NCBI GenBank assembly: GCA_946629405.1
Contig: CAMOXW010000037.1
Span: 1 to 6,179, forward strand
Length of the DNA: 6,179 bases
Direction of reading: 5' to 3'
Source: an uncultured Ruminococcus sp.
GTDB lineage: Bacteria; Bacillota_A; Clostridia; Oscillospirales; Ruminococcaceae
Part shown: positions 1 to 5,869 of the stretch, one piece after another
How the letters are laid out: each line of letters opens with the position of its first letter
How positions within the stretch are numbered: the stretch's first letter is position 1
Notes under the pieces: model-generated
Told to the model about the DNA's origin: nothing
The model's database searches: none
The model's input: only the letters and a program-made list of their open reading frames with translations
Position numbers and translations under genes: made by a program

Positions 1-1730
1 AAGAAAAACCAGAGGGCGCAATGGATGCCGGAAACCGCCTCAAGCCTATGCTTGCGAGAGGTGAGCTCCACTGTATCGGTGCAACGACGCTCAACGAGTA
101 CCGCCAGTACATCGAAAAGGACCCGGCTCTCGAACGCCGTTTCCAGCCTGTGCTTGTAAATGAGCCTACCGTTGAGGATACCATCTCGATCCTCCGCGGA
201 CTCAAGGAGCGCTATGAGGTCTTCCACGGAGTCAAGATAAGTGATAATGCGCTGATCTCGGCAGCTGTGCTCTCTAACAGATACATCACCGACCGCTTCC
301 TCCCGGACAAGGCGATAGACCTCATCGACGAGGCTTGCGCAACTATCCGCACGGAAATGGATTCGATGCCGACCGAACTCGATGTTATCTCGCGTAAGAT
401 AGTTCAGCTCGAAATAGAGGAGGCTGCCCTTAAAAAGGAGAGTGACAATATCTCGCAGGAGCACCTCGCAGAGATACAGAAGGAGCTCTCGGATCTCCGT
501 GCTAAATTTGACGCGATGAAGGCTAAATGGCAGAATGAAAAGACCGATATTTCGGCAGTCCAGAAGCTGCGTGAGGAGCTTGAGGCTGTGAATGCACAGA
601 TCGAGCAGGCTGAGCGCGAATACGATCTGAACAAGGCGGCAGAGCTCAAATACGGCAGACTTCCTCAGCTGAAAAAGCAGCTCGAGGAGCTCGAACAGAA
701 GGCTGAGGAGGATATGAAGGGCGAAAAGCTCCTGCGCGACAGAGTTACCGACGACGAGATAGCAAAGATAGTATGCCGCTGGACAGGCATTCCCGTCGCG
801 AAGCTGATGGAGGGCGAGAAGGAGAAGGTGCTACACCTCGGCGAGCTGCTTCACAAGCGTGTTATCGGTCAGGACGAAGCCGTTGAGAAGGTCAGCGAGG
901 CGATACTGCGCTCGCGTGCAGGTATACAGGCACCCGGCAGACCTATCGGGTCGTTTATGTTCCTCGGACCTACAGGTGTCGGCAAGACCGAGCTTGCAAA
1001 GGCTCTCTCGGAGATACTCTTCGATGACGAGAAGAACATCATACGCATAGATATGAGCGAATATATGGAGAAATTCAGCGTGAGCCGTCTCATCGGAGCG
1101 CCTCCCGGATACGTCGGCTATGACGAGGGCGGCCAGCTCACTGAAGCAGTCCGCCGCAAGCCCTATTCAGTCGTTCTTTTTGACGAGGTGGAAAAGGCTC
1201 ATCCGGACGTTTTCAATGTTCTTCTGCAAGTTCTTGACGACGGGCGTATCACGGATTCACAGGGACGCACGGTCGATTTCAAGAACACAATAATCATCCT
1301 CACCTCAAATCTCGGCTCGCATTACATCCTTGACGGTATAGATGAAGAAGGCAACATCACTGACGAGGCAAGAAAGAACGTTGACACGCTTCTGAAGCAG
1401 CAGTTCAGACCGGAGTTCCTCAACCGTCTTGACGAGATAATCTTCTACAAGCCGCTCAGCAGGAACGACATAATGCAGATAGTTGACCTCATGCTCAACG
1501 ACCTTCGCAAGCGCCTTGACGACAAGCACATAAAGCTTGAGGTAAGCCCCGCGGCAAAGGAGCTGATCGTTGAGCAGGGCTATGACCCGAATTTCGGTGC
1601 GCGTCCGCTCAGAAGATATATCCAGAGCAGGATAGAAACTCTTGCAGCGAAAAAGATAATAGCCAGCGATATCTCAGCCGGCGATACGATATCCATAGAC
1701 GTTGATGACGGCAGATTCATAGTTGAATAA
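1..1730 (+). CDS. clpB: ATP-dependent disaggregase ClpB, C-terminal part (5' end outside window)
   Basis: ClpB is a cytoplasmic Hsp100 AAA+ hexamer that threads aggregated proteins through its pore together with DnaK. The reading frame is open from base 3, so the gene enters from the left; the ATG at 21 is internal (Met in the GAMDAGN motif just after the NBD1 Walker B region). Counting residues from that Met, the sequence shows the end of NBD1 with the ERRF arginine fingers (R39/R40). A charged coiled-coil M domain follows (about 115-235, with the conserved [10 protein letters not shown] stretch near 206). NBD2 has Walker A GPTGVGKT (316-323), pore loop GYVG (363-366), Walker B VVLFDE (384-389), sensor-1 N430, arginine finger in RPEFLNR (463-469) and sensor-2 GARPLRR (526-532). 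The presence of the M domain separates it from ClpA and ClpC. About 570 of the usual 860-870 residues are visible; the N domain and NBD1 Walker A are missing only because of the window edge. It ends in TAA with no strong terminator behind it. Confidence 0.97.
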   Translation, partial: EKPEGAMDAGNRLKPMLARGELHCIGATTLNEYRQYIEKDPALERRFQPVLVNEPTVEDTISILRGLKERYEVFHGVKISDNALISAAVLSNRYITDRFLPDKAIDLIDEACATIRTEMDSMPTELDVISRKIVQLEIEEAALKKESDNISQEHLAEIQKELSDLRAKFDAMKAKWQNEKTDISAVQKLREELEAVNAQIEQAEREYDLNKAAELKYGRLPQLKKQLEELEQKAEEDMKGEKLLRDRVTDDEIAKIVCRWTGIPVAKLMEGEKEKVLHLGELLHKRVIGQDEAVEKVSEAILRSRAGIQAPGRPIGSFMFLGPTGVGKTELAKALSEILFDDEKNIIRIDMSEYMEKFSVSRLIGAPPGYVGYDEGGQLTEAVRRKPYSVVLFDEVEKAHPDVFNVLLQVLDDGRITDSQGRTVDFKNTIIILTSNLGSHYILDGIDEEGNITDEARKNVDTLLKQQFRPEFLNRLDEIIFYKPLSRNDIMQIVDLMLNDLRKRLDDKHIKLEVSPAAKELIVEQGYDPNFGARPLRRYIQSRIETLAAKKIIASDISAGDTISIDVDDGRFIVE

Positions 1731-1811
1731 GGCTATTTCAAGCCAAAGTCAAGTTGTACTGAGTAAACCCGGGAGCAGCAGCTTTTATTGTACTTTTGAA
1801 TAAAAATCAAG

Positions 1812-1831
1812 CCGTATATAGCCGAATATAG
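1812..1831. repeat. Tandem 10-bp direct repeat upstream of the HU promoter
   Basis: CCGTATATAG is followed immediately by CCGAATATAG, two head-to-tail copies that differ at one base. The pair ends 28 bp before the -35 box of the HU promoter, a place where an activator or upstream-element contact could sit. Role is inference; in AT-rich intergenic DNA a chance origin is quite possible. Confidence 0.4.
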
Positions 1832-1859
1832 GTCGTTTTGTCATTTTTTCCCCATTTCC

Positions 1860-1888
1860 TTGACAAATCAGAACAAAGGGTATATAAT
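1860..1888 (+). promoter_or_regulatory. Consensus sigma-A promoter of the HU unit
   Basis: A perfect -35 box TTGACA (1860-1865) and a perfect -10 box TATAAT (1883-1888) are separated by the optimal 17 bp. Transcription would begin near 1895, giving a leader of about 30 nt that carries GGAGG (1911-1915), 8 nt before the HU ATG. All twelve hexamer bases matching consensus suggests strong, mostly constitutive expression, as expected for HU. Confidence 0.9.
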
Positions 1889-1923
1889 TCAATTGTAAAA
1901 TCTTATTTACGGAGGATAACAAT

Positions 1924-2199
1924 ATGACAAAGACCGATTTAATCAGTGCTGTTGCTGAAAAGACCGAATTCACAAAGAAGAACGCAGAGATCGCTGTAAA
2001 TGCAATCATTTCTGCAATCACTGAGTCCCTCGCCGGCGGTGATAAGGTATCCATCGTTGGTTTCGGTACTTTTGAAGTTCGCGACAGAAAGGAAAAGCAG
2101 GTAAAGAATCCCCAGACAGGAAAGATGATGACTGCTCCCGCTTCAAAGGCTCCTGCATTCAAGGCTGGACAGGCTCTGAAGAACGCAGTCAACAAGTAA
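1924..2199 (+). CDS. hup: HU family DNA-binding protein
   Basis: A 91-residue nucleoid-associated protein of the HU/IHF family, the normal family length. It acts as a dimer that bends and packs DNA with little sequence preference. The N-terminal helices (about 3-38) form the dimer body. The family signature begins at GFGTFEVRDR (46-55), and the basic beta arm follows (R53, R55, K56, K58, K61) with the intercalating proline at P63 in NPQTG, the same position as in well-studied HU proteins. The C-terminal stretch PASKAPAFKAGQALKNAV (72-89) is typical. The ATG at 1924 is supported by GGAGG at 1911-1915. Codons favour AAG, GCT and GGT, as in highly expressed genes and unlike the flanking genes. 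It is the first gene of a two-gene unit; the next gene starts 18 bp after its stop. HU is favoured over IHF because of the non-specific arm and the clostridial context. Confidence 0.96.
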   Translation: MTKTDLISAVAEKTEFTKKNAEIAVNAIISAITESLAGGDKVSIVGFGTFEVRDRKEKQVKNPQTGKMMTAPASKAPAFKAGQALKNAVNK

Positions 2200-2202
2200 T
2201 TC

Positions 2203-2210
2203 AAGGAGGT
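2203..2210 (+). promoter_or_regulatory. Near-perfect Shine-Dalgarno of the second gene in the HU unit
   Basis: AAGGAGGT matches the 16S rRNA anti-Shine-Dalgarno over eight bases and lies 7 nt before the ATG at 2218. It sits inside the 18-bp gap after the HU stop codon, so the second gene has its own strong initiation signal and fixes its start codon. Confidence 0.85.
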
Positions 2211-2217
2211 AATTATC

Positions 2218-2544
2218 ATGGCTGAAAAGACCACTAAGGCTGTAGCTGAGGCAGAGGCTGCTGCTGAGAAGAAGGCTCCCGCTAAGAAGACAGCTGCCAA
2301 GAAGACAGCTGCTCCCAAGAAGGCTCCCGCTGAGAAGAAGACTGCTGCTAACAAGACAGCCGTTTCCGAGAATGTATACGTTCAGTATCACGGTGCAGAG
2401 ATCACATCTGCTGATCTTATTGCAAAGGCAAAGGCTGAATCCGGAGTTAAGTCTCCCAAGACTGTAAACGTTTACGTTAAGCCTGAGGAGAATATGGTTT
2501 ACTACGTTGTTGATAACAACGCAGGCAGCTTCCCCCTCGTTTGA
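2218..2544 (+). CDS. Small DUF6465-like protein with histone H1-like Lys/Ala-rich tail
   Basis: A 108-residue protein with two clear parts. Residues 1-48 are low-complexity Ala, Lys, Pro and Thr, with repeated units such as KKTAA and KKAPA, resembling histone H1 tails and bacterial H1-like DNA-binding tails. Residues 53-108 form a compact domain: VYVQYHGAEIT, a helix with LIAKAKAE, then VNVYVKPEENMVYYVV and a GSFPLV end. This pattern resembles the clostridial DUF6465 family as I remember it; no search was run and that family has no assigned function. There is no signal peptide or membrane segment. It shares the HU promoter, starts 18 bp after the HU stop, has a near-perfect ribosome binding site and uses the same AAG/GCT-rich codons, so it is probably abundant. 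A role in binding nucleic acid beside HU is inferred from the basic tail and the operon. The tail could instead be a flexible linker. Confidence 0.9.
   Translation: MAEKTTKAVAEAEAAAEKKAPAKKTAAKKTAAPKKAPAEKKTAANKTAVSENVYVQYHGAEITSADLIAKAKAESGVKSPKTVNVYVKPEENMVYYVVDNNAGSFPLV
2269..2349 (+). repeat. Low-complexity repeats coding the Lys/Ala tail
   Basis: AAGAAGACAGCTGC occurs at 2284-2297 and again at 2299-2312, a 15-bp period that keeps the reading frame. AAGAAGGCTCCCGCT occurs at 2269-2283 and 2317-2331. These near-identical in-frame units give the KKTAA and KKAPA protein repeats and could change copy number by slippage or recombination, altering tail length without a frameshift. Confidence 0.75.
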
Positions 2545-2556
2545 TCTGGTAAATAG

Positions 2557-2583
2557 AAAACCGCCTCATATGAGGCGGTTTTT
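2557..2583 (+). terminator. Rho-independent terminator of the HU unit
   Basis: A perfect 7-bp GC-rich stem CCGCCTC (2561-2567) / GAGGCGG (2572-2578) with loop ATAT is followed by TTTTT (2579-2583). It begins 12 bp after the stop codon of the DUF6465-like gene. The stem is preceded by AAAA, so it could also stop transcripts arriving from the opposite strand. Confidence 0.93.
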
Positions 2584-2596
2584 GTTGTATACTGAA

Positions 2597-2619
2597 AGCC
2601 CCCGGTTCTTCCGGGGGCT
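2597..2619 (-). terminator. Hairpin terminator of the GH130 gene
   Basis: A 9-bp stem AGCCCCCGG (2597-2605) / CCGGGGGCT (2611-2619) with a 5-nt loop lies 5 bp past the GH130 stop codon on the minus strand. On that strand it is followed by TTCAGTAT, only a short T run. On the plus strand the tail is GTTTATTA. It could therefore act in either direction as a backup for the terminator at 2557-2583 in this convergent junction. Confidence 0.8.
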
Positions 2620-2624
2620 GTTTA

Positions 2625-3644
2625 TTATCTGAGACCAATTGAAGCGTCATCGTCAGAAACGCAGTCGTGCCGGAGAATGTAGTCCCAGACCTCCTGAACA
2701 GTCGTGAAAGCCAGTCCGACGTAGCTGTCAGCACAGCCGTAGTAAATGGCGATCCTTCCGGTAGCAGCGTCAGTCAGGGCAGCGCATGGGAAGCAGACGT
2801 TCGGCACAAAACCACGTTCCTCGTACCATTCCTCAGGTGCGAGCAGGTAGTTCGAGCAGCGGTGCAGCACACGCGAGGGCTCGTCAAGGTCGAGTATCGC
2901 AGCACCGAAGCTGTAAACATAGCCGTTGCAGGTATTGACAACGCCGTGATAGAACAGCAGCCAGCCCTTGTCGGTCTCTATCGGGGCAGCGCCGGCGCCT
3001 ATTTTAAGGTTTTCCCACCAGTTTTTTCCGGGACCCATAACATGGCGGTGGCGTCCCCAGAACTCCATATCAGGGCTTTCTGTGAGAAAAATATCGCCAA
3101 AAGCAGTGTGACCGTTGTCGCAGGGGCGTGAGAGCATGACGTAATTTCCACCTATTTTTCGGGGAAAAAGCACGGCATTGCGATTGTATGGCAGGAAAGG
3201 ATTTTCAAGGCGGGTGAAGGTCTTGAAATCCTTTGTCTCAGCGATGCCGATCGTGGGACCGTAAGCGTCCTGACACCACATTATGTAGTAGGTGTCGCCG
3301 ATCCGCACAAGGCGCGGGTCGTAGGCATAAGGCGGCATAAAAGGCTTACCTTCGCGGTTTGTAAAGGGTATCTTATCCGTATCGAACTGCCAGCTGATGC
3401 CGTCGGAGCTTTTTCCGAGGTAGATATGAGGTATACCGTCGCGCTGTTCGCCGCGGAAAACGCCGATATAGCCTTGTTCATACTGCACAACGGCGCTATT
3501 GAAAATTCGAGCAACATTTGGGAGAGGATTGCGTGAAATGATCGGATTCCCGGTAAATCTCCAGACCGGTGAGGTACAGTCGGCGGGCTTATCCTGCCAT
3601 GGGATACCGGGCAGGGGAGAGCCGGTCAGTTTTATTTCAGACAT
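2625..3644 (-). CDS. GH130 family beta-1,4-mannoside phosphorylase
   Basis: A 339-residue cytoplasmic enzyme of glycoside hydrolase family 130, best matching subfamily 2. These enzymes split beta-1,4-linked mannosides with inorganic phosphate, giving alpha-mannose 1-phosphate and a shortened sugar. Visible family features are IPWQDKP (14-20), IFNSAVV (47-53), the catalytic general acid in YDPR (D109), YNRNAVLFPRK (153-163), LSRP (171-174) and DNGHT (176-180). FGDIFLTESPDMEFWGRHRH (182-201), KIGAG (214-218), YHGVV (232-236), VPNVCFPCAAL (280-290) and YYGCAD (301-306) follow. Length is normal and there is no signal peptide. The start ATG (3642-3644) is supported by AAGGAGT (3651-3657 on the minus strand) 6 nt away. 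Family members differ in acceptor (mannooligosaccharides, Man-GlcNAc, Man-Glc), and the exact substrate cannot be read here. It is a single-gene unit with its own promoter, leader palindrome and terminator, divergent from a galactokinase gene. Confidence 0.93.
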   Translation of the reverse strand: MSEIKLTGSPLPGIPWQDKPADCTSPVWRFTGNPIISRNPLPNVARIFNSAVVQYEQGYIGVFRGEQRDGIPHIYLGKSSDGISWQFDTDKIPFTNREGKPFMPPYAYDPRLVRIGDTYYIMWCQDAYGPTIGIAETKDFKTFTRLENPFLPYNRNAVLFPRKIGGNYVMLSRPCDNGHTAFGDIFLTESPDMEFWGRHRHVMGPGKNWWENLKIGAGAAPIETDKGWLLFYHGVVNTCNGYVYSFGAAILDLDEPSRVLHRCSNYLLAPEEWYEERGFVPNVCFPCAALTDAATGRIAIYYGCADSYVGLAFTTVQEVWDYILRHDCVSDDDASIGLR

Positions 3645-3659
3645 GATGGAACTCCTTTT

Positions 3660-3683
3660 TGCTTAAATAATGCTATTTAAGCA
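3660..3683. promoter_or_regulatory. Perfect 10-bp inverted repeat in the GH130 leader (putative operator)
   Basis: Arm TGCTTAAATA (3660-3669) and its exact reverse complement TATTTAAGCA (3674-3683) flank ATGC. The element lies between the predicted GH130 transcription start (about 3695) and the ribosome binding site (3651-3657), where a bound repressor would block transcription. As RNA it is an AU-rich hairpin next to the Shine-Dalgarno, without a T tract, so it does not look like a terminator. A dimeric sugar-responsive repressor site is the favoured inference; the regulator is unknown. Confidence 0.6.
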
Positions 3684-3693
3684 TTGATGTTTA

Positions 3694-3726
3694 TTAAATA
3701 AAGTATAGCTTATTTCTTAAATAAAG
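3694..3726. repeat. TTAAATAAAG direct repeats overlapping the GH130 promoter
   Basis: TTAAATAAAG occurs exactly at 3694-3703 and 3717-3726, 23 bp apart. The first copy overlaps the -10 box and start-site region, the second overlaps the -35 box of the minus-strand promoter. Its core TTAAATAA also occurs at 3663-3670 inside the neighbouring palindrome. Such phasing (about two helical turns) is compatible with cooperative regulator binding, but the DNA is AT-rich and chance repetition cannot be excluded. Confidence 0.45.
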
Positions 3727-3730
3727 TCAA
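3702..3730 (-). promoter_or_regulatory. Promoter of the GH130 gene
   Basis: On the minus strand TTGACT (3725-3730) and TATACT (3702-3707) are separated by 17 bp, each one base from the sigma-A consensus. Transcription would start near 3695 and give a leader of about 50 nt that includes the inverted repeat at 3660-3683. Confidence 0.8.
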
Positions 3731-3790
3731 CAGTAAATTTGAAGAATCTTAAAATTCGGAAAGCTGCACTAATTAAAACGGAAAAATTTG

Positions 3791-3803
3791 TGAAGTTTCT
3801 TCA
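3791..3803. promoter_or_regulatory. Small inverted repeat between the divergent promoters
   Basis: TGAAG (3791-3795) and CTTCA (3799-3803) are exact reverse complements around TTT. The site lies about 50 bp upstream of the galactokinase -10 box and about 60 bp upstream of the GH130 -35 box. It could be an upstream regulator site for either gene, but five-base arms are short and support is weak. Confidence 0.25.
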
Positions 3804-3828
3804 ATATTTTGGAATTGCGGTAAAACTA

Positions 3829-3857
3829 TAGATTTTTCGATGAAAATATAGTATAAT
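3829..3857 (+). promoter_or_regulatory. Probable promoter of the galactokinase gene
   Basis: A perfect -10 box TATAAT lies at 3852-3857. The hexamer 17 bp upstream (TAGATT, 3829-3834) matches the -35 consensus at only three of six positions, and there is no TG extension of the -10. The promoter may therefore depend on an activator or on AT-rich upstream DNA. A start near 3864 would leave a leader of about 23 nt carrying GGAG at 3876-3879. Confidence 0.55.
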
Positions 3858-3886
3858 ATTGTAAAATAAACGAATGGAGTTTTAAG

Positions 3887-5176
3887 ATGATATTCAGTGA
3901 ATTTTTGAACGGCATACAATCAGGTAAATTTGACGAAAAACTGCAAATGCTCTACGGAGCCTCCGACAAAGCGCTGCTGAGAAACAGGGCGAGGTATCTC
4001 AGTGCAGCGGAGAGCTTTTCGCGGCTCTACCCTGATTGCGGCGAGATACGGATATTTTCCGCCCCAGGACGTTCCGAGATCGGCGGAAATCACACCGACC
4101 ATCAGCACGGCTGTGTTATAGCAGCGGCAGTTGATCTTGATGTAGTTGCGATCGTGGCTGAAAATGATGAAAAAGTGATACGGATAACGTCAGAGGGCTA
4201 TCCTCCGGACGTTATCGACCTTAGTGACCTTTCACCGCGTGATGAGGAGAAGGGGACATCCGCTGCACTGATAAGAGGAGTTGCGGCAGGATTCGCGAAA
4301 AAAGGCATCGAAGTCGGCGGCTTCAATGCTTACACGGTATCAGATGTTATCGGGGGCAGCGGTCTTTCGTCATCGGCAGCATTTGAGGTGCTTGTCGGAA
4401 CAATAATAGACAAGCTCTGCGGAAAAGAAGCTGTCGGAGCGGTTGAAATCGCAAAAATCGGACAATTTGCCGAAAATACATACTTTGGAAAGGCGAGCGG
4501 ACTGATGGATCAGATGGTCAGCTCAGTCGGCGGATTTGTATTTATTGACTTTGACGACCCGGAAAAGCCGGAGATCAGGAAGGTAGGCTTTGATTTTTCG
4601 CGTGCCGGCTATTCGCTGTGCATTACCGATACGAAGGGCAGCCATGCTGACCTTACTGATGATTATTCGGCAGTTTCTGAGGAAATGCGGAGCGTTGCGC
4701 GCGTACTTGGTGCTGAGGTGCTTGGAGACTGTGATGAGGATGAGTTCTACGAAAAGCTGCCTGATTTAAGGAAAGAATGCACGGACAGAGCGATTTTGCG
4801 ATCAGCGCATTTCTTTGCCGACGACCGCCGGGCAGGACTTGAAGCAGAAGCGCTTGAATCAGGCGATACTGTCGAATTTTTTCACTTAGTCAATGAATCG
4901 GGACGTTCGTCCTGCGAGCTTCTCCAGAATATCTACTCCTGCCGCAAGCCTCTTGAGCAGGGGATCTCTGTCGGCATAATGCTCAGCCGCCGTTTCTTGG
5001 GTGAAAATGGAGCTGTCCGTGTCCACGGAGGCGGTTTTGCTGGAACTGTTCAGGCGTTTGTGCCGGCGTATCTTGCGGAGGAATATTCTGCCGAAATGGA
5101 CCGCGTTTTTGGCGAAGGAAGCTGCCATATCCTGACGGTAAGACCGTTCGGCGGCTATGAACTTACGGCTGAATAA
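3887..5176 (+). CDS. galK: Galactokinase-family GHMP sugar kinase
   Basis: A 429-residue cytoplasmic kinase of the GHMP superfamily, predicted to phosphorylate galactose at C1 with ATP (Leloir pathway). An N-terminal extension (about 1-50) makes it longer than the 380-400 residues of classical enzymes. The galactokinase signature is APGRSEIGGNHTDHQHG (59-75), the ATP-binding loop is GGSGLSSSAAFE (156-167), the catalytic aspartate is D208 in SGLMDQM, and the third GHMP motif is VHGGGFAGTVQAFV (379-392). The signature deviates from the usual GRxNLIGEHTDY: E64 stands in place of Asn and N68 in place of the sugar-binding Glu, while R62, H69 and D71 are kept. From memory, similar versions occur in clostridial galactokinases, so this is probably a subfamily trait. 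The ATG has GGAG (3876-3879) 7 nt upstream. No galT or galE is adjacent, so sugar specificity rests on family resemblance only. Confidence 0.88.
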   Translation: MIFSEFLNGIQSGKFDEKLQMLYGASDKALLRNRARYLSAAESFSRLYPDCGEIRIFSAPGRSEIGGNHTDHQHGCVIAAAVDLDVVAIVAENDEKVIRITSEGYPPDVIDLSDLSPRDEEKGTSAALIRGVAAGFAKKGIEVGGFNAYTVSDVIGGSGLSSSAAFEVLVGTIIDKLCGKEAVGAVEIAKIGQFAENTYFGKASGLMDQMVSSVGGFVFIDFDDPEKPEIRKVGFDFSRAGYSLCITDTKGSHADLTDDYSAVSEEMRSVARVLGAEVLGDCDEDEFYEKLPDLRKECTDRAILRSAHFFADDRRAGLEAEALESGDTVEFFHLVNESGRSSCELLQNIYSCRKPLEQGISVGIMLSRRFLGENGAVRVHGGGFAGTVQAFVPAYLAEEYSAEMDRVFGEGSCHILTVRPFGGYELTAE

Positions 5177-5250
5177 GTGTCACCGGCTGTACAGATCTTT
5201 TTTTCAGAAGTAAGATATGATATTCTGGATAAATCACTGTATGCAGTCAA

Positions 5251-5292
5251 GCTGATAAAATAACGCCATACCGCAGCAATACGGTATGGCGT
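5251..5292 (-). terminator. Rho-independent terminator of the reductase operon
   Basis: An 11-bp perfect stem ACGCCATACCG (5263-5273) / CGGTATGGCGT (5282-5292) encloses an 8-nt loop. On the minus strand the stem is followed by TATTTTATC, a T-rich tail, so it is oriented to end the minus-strand operon 24 bp past the flavoprotein stop codon. On the plus strand the tail is CTGAAATT, but the strong stem may still slow transcripts from the convergent galactokinase gene. Confidence 0.85.
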
Positions 5293-5316
5293 CTGAAATT
5301 ATGACATATGTATAAA

Positions 5317-5856
5317 TTATATATTTTTTCCCATATCAAATGCTTTCTGCAATATGGGATTATCCTTGATCTCGCCAGTATCGGTCACACCGCCGCAGAA
5401 CAGAGTTCCGGCTAATTCTGCTTTTTCAAAGCAGTCCACCCAGCCATTAATGCCGGAAAATGCCTTTTGCGGAACATGATCCTCATCTTCAGCTGCTGTT
5501 GCAAGTGCATAGACCTCACGGAAACGATAATCCGAGGTGAACAGCGGATTTGCCCTGTCGAGCATTGTTTTCAGCGCACCGCTCATTTCGTAGTAGTAGA
5601 TAGGTGTCGCAAATACCAATACATCGGCATAAAGCATTTTCTCACGGATAGAATCAGCATCATCGTGCATAAAGCATCGCTGAGTCTTCTGACAGACAAA
5701 ACAGCCGATGCAGAATCTGATCTCTTTGTCACGCAGGGAGATGACCTCTGCCTCGTGCCCTGCCGCCCTTGCACCGTCTGCAAAGGACAAAGCAAGCTGC
5801 TCAGAGTTGGCGTTTTTACGAAGGCTTGACGAAATAATAAGAACTTTTTTACTCAT
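5317..5856 (-). CDS. Flavodoxin-fold NAD(P)H-dependent oxidoreductase with iron-sulfur flavoprotein-type cysteine motif
   Basis: A 179-residue cytoplasmic protein of the NADPH-dependent FMN reductase / flavodoxin-like superfamily. It opens with strand KVLIISSS and the FMN phosphate loop SSSLRKNANSEQL (9-21). The second flavin-contact segment is ATPIYYYEMSGALKTMLDRA (83-102), typical of the family. Between them are four cysteines, C49, C52, C55 and C61, spaced CX2CX2CX5C. This is the spacing known for the 4Fe-4S ligands of archaeal iron-sulfur flavoprotein (Isf), so an FMN plus iron-sulfur electron carrier is plausible, though many clostridial homologues are only annotated as flavodoxin family proteins. 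Start ATG (5854-5856) has GAGGA (5863-5867, minus strand) 6 nt away. It starts 13 bp after the stop of the aldo/keto reductase gene, so the two are co-transcribed and may share a redox role. The physiological substrate is unknown. Confidence 0.88.
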   Translation of the reverse strand: MSKKVLIISSSLRKNANSEQLALSFADGARAAGHEAEVISLRDKEIRFCIGCFVCQKTQRCFMHDDADSIREKMLYADVLVFATPIYYYEMSGALKTMLDRANPLFTSDYRFREVYALATAAEDEDHVPQKAFSGINGWVDCFEKAELAGTLFCGGVTDTGEIKDNPILQKAFDMGKNI

Positions 5857-5869
5857 AATAATTCCTCAC

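Noticed and set aside
1731..1744. Possible terminator GGCT-ATTTCA-AGCC right after clpB
   Set aside because: The stem has only four base pairs and no T tract follows, so it is too weak to call; the clpB transcript end remains unassigned.
1754..1794. TTGTACT repeated at 1754-1760 and 1788-1794
   Set aside because: A seven-base repeat in a short AT-rich gap is expected by chance and has no relation to other signals.
1785..2354. 189-codon open frame on the minus strand opposite HU and its neighbour
   Set aside because: It is antisense to two well-supported genes; its Ala, Leu and Phe-rich product is what the complement of Lys/Ala codons produces, and it has no family resemblance.
2667..3131. 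154-codon open frame on the plus strand inside GH130
   Set aside because: It lies wholly antisense to the conserved GH130 gene and its product shows no recognisable domain.
5187..5204. CTGTACAG followed by a T7 run after the galactokinase stop, as a terminator
   Set aside because: The T run (5198-5204) is suggestive, but the palindrome before it cannot form a stem with a usable loop, so no terminator is called.
5467..5829. 120-codon open frame on the plus strand opposite the flavoprotein gene
   Set aside because: Shadow of a gene with clear FMN-binding and cysteine motifs; no ribosome binding site or family match.
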